From Planctomycetota bacterium (GTDB lineage Bacteria; Planctomycetota; Planctomycetia; Isosphaerales; Isosphaeraceae), in assembly GCA_021777685.1 (NCBI GenBank), contig JAJYDH010000256.1:1-8921 (forward strand): 8,921 nt of DNA, given 5' to 3'. Shown piece by piece: positions 1-5,703 of the stretch. A model generated the notes under the pieces. It saw only the letters and a list, made by a program, of their open reading frames with translations, had not been told where the DNA came from and made no database searches. A program made the position numbers and the translations under genes. Position 1 is the first letter of the stretch. Each line of letters starts with the position of its first letter.

Positions 1-84
1 GAGCAGGGCGCTCATCTCGACCGCCGTACTGCTAAGATGCGGGACATGAGAGACAAGCTTCGCGAGGTAATTGCCGGGCAGTGA
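1..84 (+). CDS. Possible C-terminal end of an unidentified protein (partial)
   Basis: The first frame stays open from the window edge to a TGA at 82-84 and encodes 27 residues, ending in a charged, helix-like tail (KMRDMRDKLREVIAGQ). The other two plus frames close sooner. The composition looks like a genuine protein C-terminus, but 27 residues are too few to assign a family, and an open frame this short can arise by chance in GC-rich DNA. The palindromic repeat that starts 13 bases after the stop fits a spacer following a gene end. Extending the sequence upstream would settle it. Confidence 0.3.
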   Translation, partial: EQGAHLDRRTAKMRDMRDKLREVIAGQ

Positions 85-97
85 AGTCGAGGTAGTC

Positions 98-159
98 GCG
101 TAGGCTGGGTCGAGACCCAGCTTCTCCAACTCCTGGCTGGGTCTCGACCCAGCTTACGC
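98..159. repeat. Twin palindromic repeat, copy A
   Basis: Two 18-base near-perfect palindromes, at 104-121 (GCTGGGTCGAGACCCAGC) and 136-153 (GCTGGGTCTCGACCCAGC), are exact reverse complements of each other. They are separated by 14 bases. The inverted relation extends outward: GCGTAG at 98-103 mirrors CTTACGC at 153-159 with one mismatch. The element can therefore fold either as two small hairpins or as one long hairpin. It lies in the spacer before hicA. There is no T-run typical of an intrinsic terminator. Degenerate relatives lie at 691-738 and 1428-1471, so this looks like a dispersed REP-like repeat rather than a site specific to hicA. Its function is unknown. Confidence 0.85.
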
Positions 160-213
160 AACTTCGCGACTGCGGACGTCGTTGCCAGGCTCTTCCCCCT
201 AAGGAGAGAGGAT

Positions 214-417
214 TTGCCGAGGAAGGTCCGCGAGTTGGTGAAGGATTTGACGGACGCCGGTTTCGCGATCGTCACCGGCGGCGGTAAGGGGTCGCATCGA
301 AAGCTCACGCACCCGAATTACCCTGGGGCCGTGACCCTCAGCGGTCAAGATGGTGACGACGCCAAGAGTTATCAGGAGAGGCAGGTCAAACGAGCCATCG
401 AGGAAGTGGACAGATGA
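214..417 (+). CDS. hicA: HicA-family toxin (mRNA interferase)
   Basis: This 67-residue protein fits the HicA family, small toxins with a double-stranded-RNA-binding-like fold that cleave mRNA and are held inactive by HicB. The sequence shows the family pattern: an N-terminal amphipathic helix (about residues 4-15, KVRELVKDLTDAGF), then a strand, then the glycine-rich GGGKGSHRKLTHPN stretch with the presumed catalytic His28, and a C-terminal helix. The start is TTG at 214, chosen because AAGGAG at 201-206 sits seven bases upstream; no ATG begins this frame. The weak start codon may keep toxin translation low. The reading frame overlaps the antitoxin gene by the ATGA at 414-417, so the pair should be co-transcribed and translationally coupled. 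The family call is firm; activity is inferred. Confidence 0.87.
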   Translation: MPRKVRELVKDLTDAGFAIVTGGGKGSHRKLTHPNYPGAVTLSGQDGDDAKSYQERQVKRAIEEVDR

Positions 418-635
418 AACCGATCGACGCATACCATCGTTGGGTCGAGTGGAGTGACGAGGATCAGGCATATATCGGCAAATGCCCAGATCTCATCACC
501 GGAATCCACGGCGACGATCCGGTCCAGGTCTACAAGGAGCTTGGCGAAGTCATCCAGGACGTCATCGATCACTTCCAACAGACGGGACGGGGGCTTCCCC
601 CCGCGCGAACGCGGCCGATGATGGAAATCGTCTAG
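414..635 (+). CDS. hicB: HicB-family antitoxin, short form
   Basis: The 73-residue protein fits the HicB antitoxin fold, a partial RNase H-like domain that binds HicA and masks its active site. Residues about 6-30 (YHRWVEWSDEDQAYIGKCPDLITG) give the expected strand pair with the usual acidic turn. A long helix (about 36-55) and the GRGLPPAR segment follow, as in HicB proteins. The ATG overlaps the hicA stop. The protein ends shortly after the core fold, so I see no separate helix-turn-helix or ribbon-helix-helix DNA-binding domain of the sort that lets longer HicB proteins repress their own promoter. Regulation may therefore differ from the classical hicAB operon. The identification rests on sequence pattern and on its position after hicA. 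Confidence 0.82.
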   Translation: MKPIDAYHRWVEWSDEDQAYIGKCPDLITGIHGDDPVQVYKELGEVIQDVIDHFQQTGRGLPPARTRPMMEIV

Positions 636-690
636 CTCTCTAAAGCGACCTCCGGGGCGGAGACCGAGTCAGGAGCCGATCGGTCGGACG

Positions 691-738
691 GGCTGGGTCT
701 CAACCCGGCCATTCCAAACGCCGGGTGGAGATCCGGCC
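691..738. repeat. Twin palindromic repeat, degenerate copy B
   Basis: GGCTGGGTCTCAACCCGGCC (691-710) and GCCGGGTGGAGATCCGGC (720-737) are imperfect palindromes with a short linker. They keep the layout of the element at 98-159: two palindromes of the GGGTC/GACCC type, a linker containing TTCCAAAC (compare TCTCCAACT in copy A), and a pyrimidine-rich right edge. Each has several mismatches against copy A, so this is a decayed homologue rather than a fresh duplicate. Confidence 0.6.
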
Positions 739-881
739 TACCCTTCTTGAGTCACGACATCGGAAGCCGAGGGGCCGGATAGGCGGCGATGTCGGCGTCG
801 ACCAGGCTGGTTCACCTTTCAACTCTCCCGTATCGCGCCTCGCTCGACCTGGACGGCGCCGTCTCGCCCCGTCGCCTTTCG

Positions 882-890
882 TGATACCAT
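882..890 (+). promoter_or_regulatory. Weak extended -10 candidate for the SRPBCC gene
   Basis: TGATACCAT fits the extended -10 form TG-N-TACCAT, with four of six bases of TATAAT, 72 bases before the ATG at 963. No convincing -35 element lies upstream. In such GC-rich DNA this is only a candidate. Confidence 0.2.
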
Positions 891-962
891 CGCGAGCCGA
901 TCCGCCGGGCCTGGGCGTCGGGCGTTGGCGGATGCTCGGATGGCTCTCGTCGCGGAGGCTCC

Positions 963-1388
963 ATGAAGGCGTTTGCCGTGACCACCGTCATCCATGCCGC
1001 ACCGGAGACGATCTGGGCCATCCTGACGGACGGGGCGGCGTGGACGTCCTGGAACCCGACGGTCGAGAAGGTCGATGGGGCGATTGCGCCGGGCGGATCG
1101 CTGAGGGTGTTCACGAAGCTCAGCCCGGGTCGGTTGTTCCCGGTCAAGGTCGCGGTGTTCGACCCTCCCCGGCGGATGGTCTGGACCGGCGGGATGCCGC
1201 TCGGGTTATTCAAAGGGGTCCGGACCTACACGCTGACGCCCGGGGACGGCGGGGTCGAGTTCGCTATGCGGGAGGAGTTCTCGGGGCTCATGGCCCCGCT
1301 CATCACGAAGTCGATCCCGGACCTTCAGCCGGCCTTCGATGAGTTCGCGGCCTCGCTCAAGCGACGGGCGGAAGTCGGTCCGGCTTGA
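963..1388 (+). CDS. SRPBCC (START/Bet v1-like) domain protein
   Basis: This 141-residue protein looks like a single SRPBCC domain, the helix-grip fold with a large hydrophobic ligand cavity found in polyketide cyclase-like and AHSA1-like proteins. The N-terminus carries the hallmark first strand and helix, VTTVIHAAPETIWAILTDGAAW (about residues 6-27), followed by the conserved WNP turn (about 30-32). Alternating strands follow, and the protein ends in the long C-terminal helix (about 115-135, LQPAFDEFAASLKRR) that closes the cavity. Length is normal for a one-domain member. The ATG at 963 is preceded by GGAGG (954-958), spaced only four bases away, slightly tight. It stands alone, with spacers of more than 300 bases on both sides, so context gives no ligand or pathway. 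The fold is confident; the specific function is unknown. Confidence 0.8.
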   Translation: MKAFAVTTVIHAAPETIWAILTDGAAWTSWNPTVEKVDGAIAPGGSLRVFTKLSPGRLFPVKVAVFDPPRRMVWTGGMPLGLFKGVRTYTLTPGDGGVEFAMREEFSGLMAPLITKSIPDLQPAFDEFAASLKRRAEVGPA

Positions 1389-1427
1389 TGATGGCCCGGT
1401 GCTCGAGTCGAATAACTGGCTCGTGAC

Positions 1428-1471
1428 ACAGCTTCGCCGGGTCGTGGCCGGGCCTCGACCCAGCCTTCGCG
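1428..1471. repeat. Palindromic repeat, degenerate copy C
   Basis: GGGTCG (1439-1444) pairs with CGACCC (1456-1461) around a GGCCGGGCC loop. The right flank CTCGACCCAGC followed by CTTCGCGAC closely matches the right side and downstream flank of the copy at 98-159 (CTCGACCCAGC, then ACTTCGCGAC near 160-170). This supports common descent of the two elements, with the left half here eroded. Confidence 0.55.
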
Positions 1472-1636
1472 ACCGATCGCCCACCTTGGGCCCACCGCGT
1501 CGCGCCGGTGAAGCTGGTGGAAATGCATAACCTGGTCAAGATGCAAAGGAGTTGGTCAAGCGACTTGAGTCCTCCGGCTGCCGTGGTTTGCTGTGCAAAG
1601 CTGCGTCCGAACGTCGATTTTCCGACACATATTGGT

Positions 1637-1677
1637 CGATTTTGGCCCCATCTTGGTCGAAAATCGGGCCGTTTTCG
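1637..1677 (+). other. Overlapping alternative hairpins in a T-rich spacer
   Basis: CGATTTT (1637-1643) can pair with AAAATCG (1660-1666). Alternatively CGAAAA (1658-1663) can pair with TTTTCG (1672-1677). The two pairings share 1660-1663 and exclude each other. TTGGTCGA occurs twice, 21 bases apart (1632-1639 and 1653-1660). CGACTTTTTGGGGG follows immediately. The arrangement is reminiscent of an attenuator or a structured leader, but stems are only 6-7 bases and no known riboswitch family was recognised. Confidence 0.3.
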
Positions 1678-1773
1678 CGACTTTTTGGGGGTGTTGGGGG
1701 CCATCTGGGGCAACTCTGCCATGCCAAGTGGAAGCGGCTCGACTGTCGTCCCCGGCGGGTCGTCGAAGATTTT

Positions 1774-1827
1774 GCCCGATCGTGTGATAATCCTCGTCGC
1801 GGGAGACGATAGTATTTCGGATCGGGC
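1774..1827 (+). promoter_or_regulatory. Promoter-like site bracketed by an inverted repeat
   Basis: TGTGATAAT at 1783-1791 is a good extended -10 match (TG-N-GATAAT, five of six bases of TATAAT). A partial -35 (TCGAAG, 1763-1768) sits 17 bases upstream of the hexamer. The -10 and its likely start point lie between a perfect 8-base inverted repeat, GCCCGATC (1774-1781) and GATCGGGC (1820-1827). A second repeat is nested inside it, TCGTC (1794-1798) with GACGA (1805-1809). It lies about 260 bases ahead of the glycosyltransferase cluster, so it would give a long untranslated leader containing the 28-base array. Whether the repeats are an operator or an RNA hairpin cannot be told from sequence. 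Confidence 0.35.
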
Positions 1828-1891
1828 CGGTGTTTTCTCCGGGGGCGTGGCTTCGTCGGCGTAGGTCGAAGAAGGGTGACCCGGACACGGG

Positions 1892-2037
1892 TTGGGTTCG
1901 TGTCGTGGCCTTCGATTGGGTTCGAGTTCTGACTTCGCGTCGGTTTGGGTTCGAGTCCTGGTCTCCGGTCGGTTGGCTTTGTCTTCTGGTCTTCGCCGGT
2001 TTGGGTTCGAGTTCTGGATTCCGTCCGATTGGCTTCG
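1892..2037. repeat. Degenerate 28-base tandem repeat array
   Basis: The core TTGGGTTCG or its variant TTGGCTTCG/TTGGCTTTG recurs at 1892, 1916, 1945, 1973, 2001 and 2029. The last four copies are spaced exactly 28 bases apart and the earlier steps are 24 and 29. Within units a second core (TTCTGG, TCCTGG or TTCTGA) keeps the same register, for example CTGG at 1958, 1986 and 2014. Because 28 is not a multiple of three, translated frames shift at each unit, so the array is not protein-coding. A small hairpin (GACACG 1884-1889 with CGTGTC 1899-1904) marks its left edge. The array ends 17 bases before the ATG at 2055. Confidence 0.75.
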
Positions 2038-2054
2038 ACTTTGAGTGGTGCTCG

Positions 2055-3308
2055 ATGGCCCAGGACCCTTTGAACCTGCTCTGCGTCGAGCCCAGCTTCC
2101 CGGGGCGGCTGGGGTGGGTCGCGGACTGGCTGGTCCGGAAGCGGGGGTATCGGTGCCACTTCTTCTGCCACTCGGCGGGGCCCAAGGAGTCGTGGCCCGG
2201 GACGGCGGGTCGGGGGATGGACGTCGTCTCGTTCGGCGTGGGCGGGGTGGCCCGCGAGGCGGCGGTGACGTGGCATCGGTCGCTGGAACGCTCGCTGTGC
2301 TATTCATTTGGGGCGTGGGAGGTCATCAGCCACCGGCGCCCCGGGCCGATCGACGCGGTGCTCGGGCGGTCGGACGGGTTGGGTTCCTCTTTATTCATGC
2401 CGGTGTTCGTCCCCCGGACGCCGGTCGTCCAGCTCTTCGACTACTACTATCACGGCCGGAAGCGTGACCTCGCCGACGAGGCCGGGCCGGAGTTCGGCGA
2501 GGCCTATCCCCACTGGCGGCGGGCGGTTAACGCGATCGACCTCCTCGACCTGGAGAACGGCGTCGTCCCCTGGGTCCCCACCGAGTGGCAGCGCGACCTC
2601 TACCCGCCCGAGTACCGAGCCGACTTCATGGTCCTCCACGACGGCATCGACGCCCGGACCTTCGCCTCGCGTCCCGGTCGCCACCGGATGATCGCCGGGC
2701 GGACGATCGACGAGGGGACGAAGATCATCACGTTCGTCGCCCGAAACCTGGACAAGCTCCGAGGTTTCGACCGTTTCATGGGGCTGGCGAACCGGCTGAT
2801 CCGCGAGCGGACCGACTTGATCGCGGTCGTGGTGGGGGACCCTCGGGTGACGCGGTCGCTCGACGTGGCGTTCCACGGCAAGGATTATCGCGAGCATGTC
2901 CTGAAGCTCGACCCGCCGTCCGACCCAGGTCGGATCTGGTTTTTGGGCACGGTCGCGCCGAATGTGGTCGCCGACGTGCTCGTGAGCAGCGACCTGCACG
3001 TCTACCCGAGCCGGACGTATCCCGCGTCGCGGTCGTTACTTCAGGCGATGGCCGCCGGCCGGGTCGTGCTGGCGACCGACGACGCGCCGGTCCGCGAGGT
3101 GCTCCGCCCGGGGGTGGATGGGCTCCTGGCGGACCCGGCCGACCCCGACGATTGGGTTCGTCTGGGAAAACAGGTGCTCGACGACCCGGCCGGGCATGCG
3201 GCGCTGGGCGCGTCGGCCTCGGCCAGGGTCCGCGAGGAGTACGACCGGGATGTCACGCTGCCCCGGCTGGCGGGGCGGCTGAACCAACTGGCGGGGCTGG
3301 GAGGCTGA
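2055..3308 (+). CDS. Family-4 glycosyltransferase (paralogue 1)
   Basis: This 417-residue protein is a GT-B fold glycosyltransferase of the GT4 type. The N-terminal Rossmann half resembles the Glyco_trans_4_3 group (residues about 5-40, LNLLCVEPSFPGRLGWVADW). The linker carries VPTEWQRDLYP and HDGID. The C-terminal donor-binding half has TFVARNLDKLRGFDRF, WFLGTV, SSDLHVYPS and LLQAMAAGRVVLATDDAPV. It should transfer a sugar from an activated donor in the cytoplasm; donor and acceptor are not predictable. The usual E-x7-E motif is absent: Tyr322 and Gln330 occupy the two positions. An in-frame extension back to 1830 is open but runs through a 28-base array, so I start at the ATG at 2055, although no clear ribosome site precedes it. 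The next gene begins five bases after the stop. Confidence 0.85.
   Translation: MAQDPLNLLCVEPSFPGRLGWVADWLVRKRGYRCHFFCHSAGPKESWPGTAGRGMDVVSFGVGGVAREAAVTWHRSLERSLCYSFGAWEVISHRRPGPIDAVLGRSDGLGSSLFMPVFVPRTPVVQLFDYYYHGRKRDLADEAGPEFGEAYPHWRRAVNAIDLLDLENGVVPWVPTEWQRDLYPPEYRADFMVLHDGIDARTFASRPGRHRMIAGRTIDEGTKIITFVARNLDKLRGFDRFMGLANRLIRERTDLIAVVVGDPRVTRSLDVAFHGKDYREHVLKLDPPSDPGRIWFLGTVAPNVVADVLVSSDLHVYPSRTYPASRSLLQAMAAGRVVLATDDAPVREVLRPGVDGLLADPADPDDWVRLGKQVLDDPAGHAALGASASARVREEYDRDVTLPRLAGRLNQLAGLGG
3299..3304 (+). promoter_or_regulatory. Ribosome binding site of the second glycosyltransferase
   Basis: GGGAGG lies nine bases before the ATG at 3314 and within the last codons of the preceding gene. 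It supports the start choice and suggests translational coupling. The in-frame extension upstream of this ATG is only a shadow of the first glycosyltransferase. Confidence 0.65.
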
Positions 3309-3313
3309 CACCG

Positions 3314-4585
3314 ATGCGCGTGCTGTTCCTCCACGACGCCTTCCCCGCCCAGTTCGGCCACGTGGCCCTGGAGCTGACCCGCCGTCACGGCTGGGAGTGT
3401 CACTTTTTGGTCGAGGCGGTGTCGAACTGCCCGACCCCCTCGCCCGAGATGTTGCAGAAGCTCGACGTCCGGAAGTACCCGCTCTCGGCCGAGTACCGGA
3501 AGCGCCCGCCGACCCCCTGGCCGCAGATCTACGGGCGGTTCCTCGAACTCTGCGAGGCGGTCCACGATTCGATCAAGGCCCGACCCGAGCTGAAGCCCGA
3601 CCTGGTCGTCGCCCACGGCGGCCGGGGGGCCCCGACGGCCCTGATCCGCGACGTCGTCGACTGCCCGATTGTCAATTATTGCGAGTATTACTTCGCCTTC
3701 AGCCATCGCGACATCTCGTACCGGGTCGACCTCCCGCCCGCCGAGCCGGCGCCGCACTTCCCCCGGTGCATCAACGCCCCGGTCCTGGTCAGCCTGGCCG
3801 ATTGCGACTCGGGGTACTCGGCGACCCACTGGCAGCGGGGCACGTTCCCGGAGCGGTTCCGGCACAAGATCGAGGTCCATTTCGACGGGATCGACGACCG
3901 GCTTTACAGCCCGGGGCCGGCGCCTCGCGAGGTCCTCGGCCGGTCGATCCCGGCGGGGACGAAGGTCGTCACGTTCGTCTCGCGGGGGCTGGAGTCGATC
4001 CGGGGGTTCGACGTCTTCATGGCCGTCGCCCGCCGGATCGCCCGCGAGCGGCCCGACGTCCTGTTCGTGGTCGTCGGCAACGAGGAGACCTATTACGGCT
4101 GGGACAAGCTCCACACCGGCCAGCCCAGCTTCAAGAAATGGGTGGTCGAGCAGGGGAAGTACGACCTCTCGCGGTTCCTGTTCCTCGGCCACGTCGAGCC
4201 GTCGAGGCTCGCCGAGGTCTTCCGCCTGACCGACCTCCACCTGTACCTGACCGCGCCGTTCGTGCTCTCGTGGTCGCTGCTGAACGCGATGGCGAGCGGG
4301 GCGGTGGTGCTGGCCTCGGACGTCCCGCCGGTCCTCGAGGTGATCGAGCCGGGGGTGAACGGGCTGGTCGAGCCGCTCTTCGACGTCGACCGGCTGGCCG
4401 AGACGGCGATCCGGGTCCTCGACGACCCGGCCGAATTCGCTCCGCTCGGCCGGGCGGCCCGGGGCACGATCGAGGATCGGTACTCGATCGAGGTCGCCAT
4501 CCCGGCGCTCAAGGATTACTTCGAGCGGGTCGCCTCGGCCGGGACGGTCGGCCGGGCCGATCGGCCGGGGGGCGGCACGCCATGA
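3314..4585 (+). CDS. Family-4 glycosyltransferase (paralogue 2)
   Basis: This 423-residue GT-B protein is a clear paralogue of the preceding one. It opens with MRVLFLHDAFPAQFGHVALEL, the typical start of the Glyco_trans_4_3 N-terminal domain. The middle has CEYYFAFSHRD (about residues 123-133), HWQRGTFP and FDGID. The C-terminal Glycos_transf_1 half has TFVSRGLESIRGFDVFMAVA, FLFLGHVEPSRLAEVF, FVLSWSLLNAMASGAVVLASDVPPV and PGVNGLVEP. The two proteins align across the entire C-terminal half with the same motif order. At the GT4 E-x7-E position it has Phe316 and Asn324 instead of two glutamates. It probably adds a further sugar to the same glycan. Its stop overlaps the next start in ATGA (4582-4585), so the three genes form a coupled unit. 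Confidence 0.87.
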   Translation: MRVLFLHDAFPAQFGHVALELTRRHGWECHFLVEAVSNCPTPSPEMLQKLDVRKYPLSAEYRKRPPTPWPQIYGRFLELCEAVHDSIKARPELKPDLVVAHGGRGAPTALIRDVVDCPIVNYCEYYFAFSHRDISYRVDLPPAEPAPHFPRCINAPVLVSLADCDSGYSATHWQRGTFPERFRHKIEVHFDGIDDRLYSPGPAPREVLGRSIPAGTKVVTFVSRGLESIRGFDVFMAVARRIARERPDVLFVVVGNEETYYGWDKLHTGQPSFKKWVVEQGKYDLSRFLFLGHVEPSRLAEVFRLTDLHLYLTAPFVLSWSLLNAMASGAVVLASDVPPVLEVIEPGVNGLVEPLFDVDRLAETAIRVLDDPAEFAPLGRAARGTIEDRYSIEVAIPALKDYFERVASAGTVGRADRPGGGTP

Positions 4586-5703
4586 GACGGGTGGTCGAAC
4601 TCGACTCGCTGCGGGCCCTCGCGGCTCTCGTTGTCTTATTGTTTCATCTCGATCCGTTCAAGTATTTCCCGGGCTGGAGCGGGGTCGACCTGTTCTTCGT
4701 CCTCTCGGGCTACCTGATCACGGCGATCGTGGTGGAGAACGGGGATTCTCGCGGGTTCTACCGGAACTTCTACGCGAGGCGATCGCTGAGGATCTGGCCG
4801 ATCTACTACCTGACGGTCCTGGGGCTGCTCGCGGCCAACCCGTTCCTGCCTCGGCCGATCTCATCGGCGAGCCTGCCTTATGAGCTGACTTACACGCAAT
4901 ACACCCCGCTCTACTGGGGGAAGGAGCCCCCGCCGAACCACCCGGCGCTGAACCACACCTGGACCCTGGCGATCGAGGAGCAGTTCTACCTGATCTGGCC
5001 GGCGCTGGTGCTCTGGGCCGGCCGGCGGCGGCTGGTCGCGCTCTGCCTGGCGACGATCTGCCTGGCGATGGCCGCCCGGGAGGGCTCGAATCTGCTGATC
5101 CCGAAGTATCCCCAGCTCGTCCTGGTCGGGCGGTGCGACGGGTTCGCGCTCGGCGGGCTGCTGGCCTGGCTGCTGGCGGAGGACGGCTGGGCCCGGAGGC
5201 GACGGGACCTCGCCGGCCCGGGGTTCGGGGCGATGATCGCGCTGGCGCTGGCCTATCTGATCTGGGGCTCGTGGAGCCACGGGGCGCTGGGCTTCATCGG
5301 CCTGCCGACGCCGATGTGGCCGGCCGAGACGATCTTCGCGTTCGGGGTGCTCTACGCCGGCCTGATCGGGCTGGTCGCGTTGAATGCCGGCGGCCGGTGG
5401 CTCCGGCCGCTCCGGCTCTCGTGGCTGGTCTACCTCGGCCGGATCAGCTATGGGCTGTACCTCTACCACTATGTCGTCTACTGGATCGTGGACGGTTGCG
5501 ACCCGAAGGTCGCGGTCAAGGGCGCCCAGCCCTGGCCGATCCAGGCGGAGAAGCTGCTGGTGACGCTGGTCGTGGCCGTGGCCTCGTGGCACCTGATCGA
5601 GCGGCCGATCCTGGGGCTGAAGGGTCGGTTCCGCTATCGGGGCGACCCTTCCCCGGGGGAGCCATCCGCCGGGGAGTCGGGATCGACCCGGAAGATCAAA
5701 TAG
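4582..5703 (+). CDS. Acyltransferase-3 family membrane protein (probable glycan O-acyltransferase)
   Basis: This 373-residue polytopic membrane protein fits the acyltransferase-3 family (OafA/NodX/ExoZ-like), which moves acyl groups, often acetyl, onto sugars of surface glycans. The family's R-x10-H motif is present as Arg11 and His22 in the first membrane segment. It is followed by SGVDLFFVLSGYLIT (33-47), FYARRSLRIWPIYY (63-76) and HTWTLAIEEQFYLIWP (125-140), all in the usual order. About ten hydrophobic segments follow, with YLGRISYGLYLYHY near the end and a basic, low-complexity tail. Length is normal for a member without a fused SGNH domain. Position after two glycosyltransferases with an ATGA overlap suggests that it acylates their product. 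The last 70 bases overlap the opposite-strand gene. Family is firm; substrate is inferred. Confidence 0.9.
   Translation: MRRVVELDSLRALAALVVLLFHLDPFKYFPGWSGVDLFFVLSGYLITAIVVENGDSRGFYRNFYARRSLRIWPIYYLTVLGLLAANPFLPRPISSASLPYELTYTQYTPLYWGKEPPPNHPALNHTWTLAIEEQFYLIWPALVLWAGRRRLVALCLATICLAMAAREGSNLLIPKYPQLVLVGRCDGFALGGLLAWLLAEDGWARRRRDLAGPGFGAMIALALAYLIWGSWSHGALGFIGLPTPMWPAETIFAFGVLYAGLIGLVALNAGGRWLRPLRLSWLVYLGRISYGLYLYHYVVYWIVDGCDPKVAVKGAQPWPIQAEKLLVTLVVAVASWHLIERPILGLKGRFRYRGDPSPGEPSAGESGSTRKIK

Larger units (their letters stand above)
636..962. other. Spacer between hicB and the SRPBCC gene
   Basis: I see no credible gene in these 327 bases. Open frames crossing it are arginine/glycine/proline-rich and do not look like protein. 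It holds the degenerate palindrome pair at 691-738 and, nearer the next gene, one weak promoter-like match at 882-890. No terminator with a T-run follows hicB. Confidence 0.5.
1389..2054. other. Long repeat-rich spacer before the glycosyltransferase cluster
   Basis: About 666 bases lie between the SRPBCC stop and the first glycosyltransferase ATG. The stretch from about 1510 to 2045 is visibly richer in T and A than the flanking genes and contains T-runs. Open frames cross it on both strands, but their translations show no recognisable domain, and several run straight through a non-triplet tandem array, so I treat them as chance. Held here are a decayed palindrome (1428-1471), hairpin-prone sequence (1637-1677), a promoter-like site inside an inverted repeat (1774-1827) and a 28-base tandem array (1892-2037). 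Confidence 0.6.

Noticed and set aside
98..159. Intrinsic terminator for the upstream gene
   Set aside because: The hairpins are strong but no T-run follows on either strand, and related copies occur in other spacers, so a dispersed repeat explains them better.
725..1342. 205-residue plus-strand frame over the SRPBCC gene
   Set aside because: It is R/G/D-rich and overlaps a well-supported SRPBCC coding frame, so it is a shadow.
1508..1864. 118-residue plus-strand open frame in the T-rich spacer
   Set aside because: No recognisable domain and no ribosome site. It overlaps hairpin-forming and promoter-like DNA, and codon use is unlike neighbouring genes.
1830..2054. In-frame N-terminal extension of the first glycosyltransferase (75 residues upstream of the ATG at 2055)
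   Set aside because: It translates the 28-base tandem array and a promoter-like spacer. The recognisable GT4 N-terminus begins immediately after the ATG at 2055.
1357..2307. Long minus-strand frames with R/T/P/N-rich repeats over the spacer
   Set aside because: The apparent protein repeats are a by-product of the 28-base DNA array, whose period shifts the reading frame. The frames also run antisense into the glycosyltransferase gene and show no domain.
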